From a virus: DNA of 23,933 nucleotides. A program made the position numbers and the translations under genes. Below the pieces are notes generated by a model. It ran no database searches. It saw only the letters and a list, made by a program, of their open reading frames with translations, and was not told where the DNA came from. Position 1 is the first letter of the stretch. Every line of letters starts with the position of its first letter. The stretch is taken from positions 1 through 23,933 of IMG/VR virus record IMGVR_UViG_3300048625_000039. The stretch is one strand, 5' to 3'. Of the stretch, positions 18,949-23,933 are shown in pieces.

Positions 18949-20475
18949 TTATACGGGAGCCTGAACAGTTCCACGTTGATTCAACAATGAAGCCAATGTG
19001 TAGTTACCTGTAGCGTTGTTAATCGCATTGGTGTACGCATTAGCGCTGCCAACAGTACCCGAAGCTTGAGCCGCAGCACTACCAACACCTAATTGAGATG
19101 CTGCATTTGTTGCATTTGTTGCGGCTGCATTTGTTGCCGATTGACCAGTTTGACCAATGCCTGCAATGCCTGCCAATGTGTTGTAAATGTTGCTGCGTTG
19201 ATTCTGATAATTGGTAAACGCGTTTTGATATGCGTTACCTGCATAGTTTTGCGTGTAAGTATTCAGACCCTGCAACGCATTACCACCCAAAGCACCACCA
19301 CTTGCATTTGCAGCGCGTTGGTTAGCCATTTGACCTTGCTGCAACATGAAGTCGTAGTTAGGCGCTAAACCGGCTTTCAAGTCAGCAGCATTAAATTGGT
19401 GTGTCAGATAATCAGATGCGCCGGTCGTGTTTCCGATTGGATTACCGTTTGCATCGTATTGAGTTGTGGAACCACTTCCCAAATTAGCCAATTGATTCAA
19501 CGCACCGTACCCAGACGCACGATATGGGGCCTGTTGAGCGTTAATGGTATTGAAGTTTGCTTGTTGTTGTGCAAGTGCTTTTGCGGCTGCATCAGCTTGA
19601 ATTTGTGCAGCTTCTTTTGATGCTGTTGAAGACAAGTAACCACCAAGCAAACCAGAACCAGCATTGATTGCAGCCATGTCACCTAATGCGCTTCCAGTCA
19701 ATGTACCAGCGCCAGCAGCAGCAGCGCCAGTTCCTGCACCAATACCAGCAGAAGTCAAAGCAGCACCAGCATTATTAGCAGCCGCAGCAGAGCCTAAACC
19801 TAATCCTGCACCTATACCGGCAGTGCCAGCATTAGACAATCCGCTAGTCAATCCTTCAGCACCCAAGACGCCACCAGCAGCACCCAAAGTGCTAAGACCT
19901 TGAGCACCACCCATCTCAGCAAGACTTGTTCCAGTACCAGCAGCCAAACTTGGCGCACCAGTTGTTGCCGCAAGGTCTAAGCCAGCGCCAGGCGTAGCTG
20001 AAATACCACCGCCTGTATATCCAGCGGCCATATCAGCAGCAGAAGTTCCACTAGCCATTCCTTCGGTTGTTCCTGCAACATTGCCAAGCGTTGTAACTTC
20101 GGGAGCAACATAAGCAGAACCAGCAGGCAAAGCAGCGATTTCAGGAGCAATGTTAGCAGCAGCTTCTGGAGCAACGCCAGCAGAACCAGGCACAACGGCT
20201 CCACTTTGATCAATCCAAGCACCAATTTCAGGAGCGTAATAAGCGCCAGCGGCAAGCAAAGCAGCGCCGGTCCAACCGCCTGGCACTACATCACGAACAG
20301 TCCTATCAATTCCAGCGCCTAAATCCTCAACAGTGTTAACGGCACCGCCAACAACGTTAGAAACTGCATCAGTGACCGCAGAAATAGGATTACCACCGCC
20401 CTCAAGCGTCATTCTGCCGCCAATAGGCTTAAAAGCATTGATTGGCAGTTCACCGAAAAAAGCGTTGTATTTCAT
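18949..20475 (-). CDS. Putative DNA transfer protein, Gly/Ala-rich (508 aa)
   Basis: A 508-aa protein whose middle (about 40-280) is an extreme Ala/Gly/Thr-rich sequence of the kind expected for flexible or membrane-inserting proteins. The C-terminal region is more specific: QFNAADLKAGLAPNYDFML, QGQMANQRAANASGGALGGN, and AYQNAFTNYQNQRSNIYNTL. That C-terminus is typical of podovirus DNA-transfer/gp7-like proteins that line the injection channel. The start overlaps the acetyltransferase-like stop (ATGA). Codon repeats (GCAGC runs) create a long false frame on the plus strand. Confidence 0.75.
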   Translation of the reverse strand: MKYNAFFGELPINAFKPIGGRMTLEGGGNPISAVTDAVSNVVGGAVNTVEDLGAGIDRTVRDVVPGGWTGAALLAAGAYYAPEIGAWIDQSGAVVPGSAGVAPEAAANIAPEIAALPAGSAYVAPEVTTLGNVAGTTEGMASGTSAADMAAGYTGGGISATPGAGLDLAATTGAPSLAAGTGTSLAEMGGAQGLSTLGAAGGVLGAEGLTSGLSNAGTAGIGAGLGLGSAAAANNAGAALTSAGIGAGTGAAAAGAGTLTGSALGDMAAINAGSGLLGGYLSSTASKEAAQIQADAAAKALAQQQANFNTINAQQAPYRASGYGALNQLANLGSGSTTQYDANGNPIGNTTGASDYLTHQFNAADLKAGLAPNYDFMLQQGQMANQRAANASGGALGGNALQGLNTYTQNYAGNAYQNAFTNYQNQRSNIYNTLAGIAGIGQTGQSATNAAATNATNAASQLGVGSAAAQASGTVGSANAYTNAINNATGNYTLASLLNQRGTVQAPV

Positions 20476-20873
20476 AATTTATGCTCCACCAAGATGTAAC
20501 GTTGATTAAAACCCAATCTGCGCCACAATCTTGCGACTGATTCTCTCACACCACCTTGTATTTTAGTCGCACCATGCGCCTTTAAGATAGTCTGAAATTG
20601 GTTAAAAGTGTCCGAATTCGTGATGTTTTTACCGCCAATTGCCGTAATAAACGCAACACGATCATTTGGCATATTTGTAAACTGGATACAAACAACCCCA
20701 ATCATTTTTTCATCAAAAACGCCAATCGTTAACCATTGACCTGAAGAAAGATAGAGTCTTACTTGATCAATAGTGAAATCTCCACCAGAATGAATCAAAG
20801 ATTCCTTAATGAAAGGTTCAATGTCAACCCATCTTTGAGCAATTTGATCTGGAGATATACGATAAATTTTCAT
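20472..20873 (-). CDS. GNAT-like acetyltransferase-type virion-region protein (133 aa)
   Basis: The fold pattern is GNAT-like: an N-terminal helix pair (MKIYRISPDQIAQRWVDIEP), strands GQWLTIGVFDEKMIGVVCIQ, and a C-terminal segment with ARLWRRLGFNQRYILVEHKL, where 'LWRRLGF' is the usual last strand-turn. The acetyl-CoA loop (Q/R-x-x-G-x-G/A) is weak here, with GGVRES nearby, so activity is doubtful. Similar proteins are found in podovirus operons between gp10 and injection proteins. Function there is unknown; a structural role is possible. Confidence 0.7.
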   Translation of the reverse strand: MKIYRISPDQIAQRWVDIEPFIKESLIHSGGDFTIDQVRLYLSSGQWLTIGVFDEKMIGVVCIQFTNMPNDRVAFITAIGGKNITNSDTFNQFQTILKAHGATKIQGGVRESVARLWRRLGFNQRYILVEHKL

Positions 20874-21110
20874 TTAAGGATTGTAATAAGGAACCTTAAA
20901 AGGCTTCCCATTTACAGTTACATTAATGAAACCAACCGGCTGCGCTGGCAACGTTGCAGAGCCAGTCGTGGCAGTTGTCGCAGATGAAAAGTTCAACAAA
21001 TTCAAAAAGAACTGTTGCCATGCCCGAGTCGGGCGTTTTGTAGCCCCATCCAAAAATTCGCTTTGTGGATAAGGGTTAACTTGCGGCGAACTATAGAGTC
21101 CATTTGCCAT
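20874..21110 (-). CDS. Small virion-region protein (78 aa), unknown
   Basis: The product starts [20 protein letters not shown] and ends VGFINVTVNGKPFKVPYYNP. It is Pro/Thr/Ala-rich with a short helix (AWQQFFLNLLNF) in the centre and a beta-hairpin-like end. The last strand 'VTVNG.....PYY' reminds me of small podovirus proteins next to gp10, but no function is known. It has a TAATG overlap with gp10, and its stop directly touches the next ATG. Confidence 0.65.
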   Translation of the reverse strand: MANGLYSSPQVNPYPQSEFLDGATKRPTRAWQQFFLNLLNFSSATTATTGSATLPAQPVGFINVTVNGKPFKVPYYNP

Positions 21111-23098
21111 TAATTTTCACCTTCACTTGCTTTCAAGTTGGCCGAAACAATGACTGCATTTACAGGGTCAGTGATTGAAACTTCAAAGACACGATCACGC
21201 GCCATTCCAAGTCTGCGCCAAATAGCACGATTCTTAAAACGTCCCATTTGACCAATGGAAACATTATAGTATTTGGTCCATGTAGAACCGCCATCATTAG
21301 ACCAACGCAACATAGCCTGTGGGTTTGTTGTTGTTGTCAAGTTGTTTACAGCGGCTTGAAGACCAATCACAAACTCTTGAAGCGGTCCAATCACAAAATT
21401 GGCATTTGCGTAAATGATCAATGGTGAATTTACGAAAATGTCGCCTGTTGGTTGTGACAATCCAGTCGTTCCAACGCCAGGCTGGAACTGAATCTGCAAC
21501 TCATCAAAGTATTGGCGTTGAAAGTCTGTTACCAAATGCGGTGCGCGGCGCAATCTGCGAACGTTTTGACCGTTATCGGTGTAGTTCTTTTTGTCCAGTT
21601 CATAGATGCGACCATTTTCATAGTCGCCAACAAGAACCATTCCTTGAAATACAGCGCAACAGTTGCCACGGTGACGCTGGTAAGAATTATCGTCAGCCGT
21701 GTAAAGCCATTTGTGCCACATTTGCGTTGCAATGTCGTAAGCCCATGTAAGCTGCAACGTTGGAAACGTCACGACATAAACTTCATGGCCTTCAAGCTGG
21801 TAAGTCCAAGCAATAGCGTCATCAACGTATTGGTTAGCCAATGTGTTCTCAACAGCGTGAGTAGAAATACGGGCAGGCTTATAGCCTTGCATTTGCATGA
21901 TTTGAGCTTGACCACGATTGTTACGAGAAACGTAAGCAAACGAATCACCCAAACGATACAAAGAGAAAGGTGCAGCAATACCGTGTTGGGTAGAAGTGCC
22001 AGGGATGCGCTGGAACGGAAACGGCACAGCGCCAACGTCAGTCCATACTTCCGAAGAAACTTCGCCCAACAAATAGACTTCACGGTGGTCAACAATCAAA
22101 GCCACCAAATCGTCAGGAGCGCCATCTTTTAATGAATAGCTAGTCTGAGGCGAGATAGGCGAAAGAAGGTCAGTAGACCCCCATTGCTGCGTTGTAGGAT
22201 TGTTGTAAACAATGTAGTTGTCCATTACGTCAACGGTGTTAGCACCGCTAAACGCACCATCAGTAGATGGCAAAACAGAAAAGTTAATTGCGTACATGGT
22301 TTCGCCAACAGCAACCGTACTTGCCACGCTTATCGTGTAAGTTCCAGTTCCACCAGTACCAGTACCCAAAGCAGTAACAACAGTTCCAGCCGTTACGCCA
22401 GCACCTTGAATTGTTTGACCAACGTAAATTGTTCCTGTCGCTACGGCAGAAACAGTCATCGTCGTGCCAGCAATTGTGGCTGTGAACTTAGCGCCTGTGG
22501 CTGTGGAATTCAGACTTCTAGCCGTTACAGTTTGCGAAATGTTGACCGTATATGTACCTGCGCCACCAGTGCCAGTACCCAAAGCGGTAATCACAGTTTC
22601 ATTGGTAACGCCAACGCCATACAACGACTGACCAACTGCTAAAGTGCCGCTAGACACGCTTGAAACGGTCAGGGTAGTGGTAGACACAGAACCAGTAAAC
22701 ACAGCATTGGCAGGGCTAGAAATGCGCCATGTGTAGCGATAAGCACCGTCTACCAAGTAAACGTTTACGCCGTTATCAGTAATTCGCACCTGACCAGCAG
22801 ATGAATTCAAAGTACCAATAACAGAAGGCACTAAGTCAGAAGTCAGCGCGTAAACATACGGGCCAGACACCACAACCATTTGTGAGCCACCAGAAACAGT
22901 GTGCATCCCACGGACTTCTTGCGTGTTAGGCAAAACTGCCTTCAAAGTAAGTCCAGGCGTAGGATAAAGAGCCACGACACCATGAGTGCCAGGCTGTTTT
23001 AACGGGTCAATTTCAGGAAAGAAATTAATGCACTCTTGACTTTCCTGATAGATAGAAGGCGAAGTGTAACTAGGCCCAACGAAACCGAAGTCAGCCAT
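21110..23098 (-). CDS. gp10-like packaged-DNA stabilisation protein with duplicated insert (662 aa)
   Basis: P22 gp10-type head-closure protein, linking the portal/gp4 ring to the tail needle side. It opens [20 protein letters not shown] and [20 protein letters not shown], both characteristic ('S......E..INFFPE'). Later segments [18 protein letters not shown] and [15 protein letters not shown] match the beta-propeller-like repeats, as does FPFQRIPGT. Residues about 134-191 and 205-262 form two 58-residue copies of an insert (FTGSV.../FTATI...), not expected in gp10. P22 gp10 is about 470 aa, so the extra length is partly this insert. The ribosome site lies inside the upstream HNH gene, which overlaps the start by eight bases. 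Confidence 0.88.
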   Translation of the reverse strand: MADFGFVGPSYTSPSIYQESQECINFFPEIDPLKQPGTHGVVALYPTPGLTLKAVLPNTQEVRGMHTVSGGSQMVVVSGPYVYALTSDLVPSVIGTLNSSAGQVRITDNGVNVYLVDGAYRYTWRISSPANAVFTGSVSTTTLTVSSVSSGTLAVGQSLYGVGVTNETVITALGTGTGGAGTYTVNISQTVTARSLNSTATGAKFTATIAGTTMTVSAVATGTIYVGQTIQGAGVTAGTVVTALGTGTGGTGTYTISVASTVAVGETMYAINFSVLPSTDGAFSGANTVDVMDNYIVYNNPTTQQWGSTDLLSPISPQTSYSLKDGAPDDLVALIVDHREVYLLGEVSSEVWTDVGAVPFPFQRIPGTSTQHGIAAPFSLYRLGDSFAYVSRNNRGQAQIMQMQGYKPARISTHAVENTLANQYVDDAIAWTYQLEGHEVYVVTFPTLQLTWAYDIATQMWHKWLYTADDNSYQRHRGNCCAVFQGMVLVGDYENGRIYELDKKNYTDNGQNVRRLRRAPHLVTDFQRQYFDELQIQFQPGVGTTGLSQPTGDIFVNSPLIIYANANFVIGPLQEFVIGLQAAVNNLTTTTNPQAMLRWSNDGGSTWTKYYNVSIGQMGRFKNRAIWRRLGMARDRVFEVSITDPVNAVIVSANLKASEGEN
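22313..22699 (-). repeat. Two 58-residue coding repeats within gp10
   Basis: Copy 1 covers 22526-22699 and copy 2 covers 22313-22486, separated by 13 codons. Both read FT....TTxTVS.V.(S/T)GT..VGQ, then ...G.GVT..TV(I/V), then [13 protein letters not shown] and a final S.TV. They align without gaps. The glycine-rich GTGTGGxGTYT turn is the best-kept part at DNA level as well. Confidence 0.85.
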
Positions 23099-23678
23099 TG
23101 TATGTGACCCCTCTTAAAAGTCTTTTGATACAAGAATAGCTAACGCCATGTTCTTTAGCAATAGCAACTGCTGTTTTACCGTTTTCTTTTTCTTGTTTCA
23201 TTTGTTGCACTTGTTCTTTGCTAAATTTGCTGTTTGGATTCTTTTCACCAGAAAAGTCGGCATGTCGATTTTTACTATCCCTGTCACGAATGTTGTCTAA
23301 CTGACTTCCAACAAACAAGTGAGATGGGTTACAACAAATTGGATTGTCGCACTTATGCAACAAAAACCCTTGTGTATCTCTATCTACTTTTGGAGCAGCA
23401 AGATTGATTTCATTTGGGAATTCAAGCCAAAAGATAACTCTATGTGCGTAATATCTTCCACCTTGAAATCTAACTCTGCCATATCCTTTCTCAGTTATTT
23501 GACCTAACCAAGGCCAACATTCATCGTTTGATTTTTTGTCAACCTTTGCCCACAAACTTGTAACATCATTTGGCTTGCATCCAGCATTTTGTGCTTTTGC
23601 TTTACCTTTGTTAGATTCAGAAATTTTTCTTTTGTGTTCTTCAGATAAAGGTTTACGTTGATAGTGACCACTTGGCAT
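23091..23678 (-). CDS. HNH homing endonuclease with NUMOD3 and HTH
   Basis: Residues 8-26 ([19 protein letters not shown]) are a NUMOD3 DNA-contact motif. Residues about 52-131 hold the nuclease: [50 protein letters not shown] and DNIRDR, where His108/His120 and Cys residues form the HNH zinc-type core. Residues about 148-192 give a terminal helix-turn-helix ([32 protein letters not shown]). Such genes spread between related phages by cutting empty sites. It sits between gp4 and gp10, overlapping the gp10 start by eight bases. GGAG five bases before the ATG. Confidence 0.93.
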   Translation of the reverse strand: MPSGHYQRKPLSEEHKRKISESNKGKAKAQNAGCKPNDVTSLWAKVDKKSNDECWPWLGQITEKGYGRVRFQGGRYYAHRVIFWLEFPNEINLAAPKVDRDTQGFLLHKCDNPICCNPSHLFVGSQLDNIRDRDSKNRHADFSGEKNPNSKFSKEQVQQMKQEKENGKTAVAIAKEHGVSYSCIKRLLRGVTYNG

Positions 23679-23722
23679 AAAGACTCCTTTTGTAAAAGTC
23701 TTATTTTACACCTAATTGGTTT

Positions 23723-23933
23723 CTATATGAAGCCCCCAGAAAGGATCCAGCCCGCGTCCTTGCTGCGTCCAACCAGCAAAGCATCAGGATAACGAGCAAC
23801 TTGCAATGGCTTCATATTAGTCCTTTTTACAGTGGCCTTCGCTTGTGCAGCGAAACCCTGAATCATACTAATTTGAGTTTGTGAAGATTTACCATATTGA
23901 GGCATCAAACGTTCTGCCAAGCACCAGCGCAAA
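23723..23933 (-). CDS. gp4-like head-completion protein, C-terminal part (cut by right edge)
   Basis: Only the last 69-70 codons are present, and the frame is open to the window end. The sequence LAERLMPQYGKSSQTQISMI, then AAQAKATVKRTNMKPLQVAR, and a tail (YPDALLVGRSKDAGWILSGGF) parallels the C-terminus of P22 gp4: 'NLA.R..P.Y......I...A......L' followed by a loose Pro/Arg tail. P22 gp4 is the head-completion ring protein placed just upstream of gp10, which fits this order exactly once the HNH gene is removed. The match is from memory of the pattern and the position. Confidence 0.65.
   Translation of the reverse strand, partial: LRWCLAERLMPQYGKSSQTQISMIQGFAAQAKATVKRTNMKPLQVARYPDALLVGRSKDAGWILSGGFI

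Noticed and set aside
19664-19903. Ala/Pro-rich plus-strand frame
   Set aside because: A product of GCA/GCC codon runs in the Gly/Ala-rich injection gene on the other strand.
21512-22132. 206-codon open frame on the plus strand inside the gp10 gene
   Set aside because: Antisense of a well-supported structural gene, with a Val/Arg/Asn-rich composition typical of shadow frames.
1-23933. Integrase and attachment sites, suggested by the Cro-like gene
   Set aside because: No tyrosine or serine recombinase motif and no att-like repeat seen in the window.

Overview
This window is almost certainly part of a tailed-phage genome with a podovirus (P22-like) head-to-tail and DNA-injection module. The evidence is a terminase pair, gp4-like and gp10-like head-closure proteins, three large injection-type proteins, a collar-type tail fibre, a holin/GH108 endolysin lysis cassette, and an ERF/YqaJ/SSB-like recombination set. 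Genes are packed tightly: most neighbours share an ATGA or TAATG stop-start overlap. Base composition is moderately AT-leaning by eye. The small-gene repertoire (DUF1376 replication protein, 'EPVAWM...YTTPQQ' proteins, DUF6378, DUF551-like, GroES) resembles phages of freshwater Gram-negatives, perhaps Betaproteobacteria. The host is an inference, and I see no tRNA or integrase.

Layout, left to right. (a) 1-2117, minus strand: start of a late operon read leftwards from a promoter near 2149-2178. It carries a 70-aa protein, a Cys-rich protein, GroES, three small proteins, terS and the first 179 codons of terL, which runs off the left edge. (b) 2201-2428, plus strand: one isolated small gene whose promoter overlaps the late promoter antiparallel. 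(c) 2425-10942, minus strand: a long early/middle operon starting at a Cro-like repressor. It continues through a secreted Cys-rich microprotein, MazG-like, a DUF1376 replication protein with internal heptamer repeats, a 28-aa membrane peptide, a PAPS-reductase-like protein, several small unknowns, an HNH nuclease, three tandem paralogues built around KQEQGEPVA repeats, DUF551-like, a PD-(D/E)XK nuclease, DUF6378, an HNH-AP2 nuclease, NinB and a YbcO-like nuclease. (d) 11084-13651, plus strand: a divergent early operon with a membrane protein, ERF, YqaJ, an SSB-like protein, a strongly structured RNA segment, and small proteins including two membrane microproteins. (e) 13648-23933, minus strand: late structural and lysis genes read leftwards, from gp4 (cut by the right edge) through a homing endonuclease, gp10, injection proteins and tail fibre to the lysis genes.

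The two minus-strand late blocks fit one long late transcript on a circular or terminally redundant genome. It would run terS-terL, then (outside this window) portal, scaffold and capsid, then gp4, gp10, injection proteins, fibre and lysis, ending tail-to-tail with the early plus operon at 13648-13651.

The least explained parts are the structured RNA at 12848-12932, the KQEQGEPVA module array (5011-7215), the structured leader at 10226-10329, the heptamer repeats inside the replication gene, the two-copy 58-residue insertion in gp10, and several microproteins under 60 aa that automatic annotation would probably miss.
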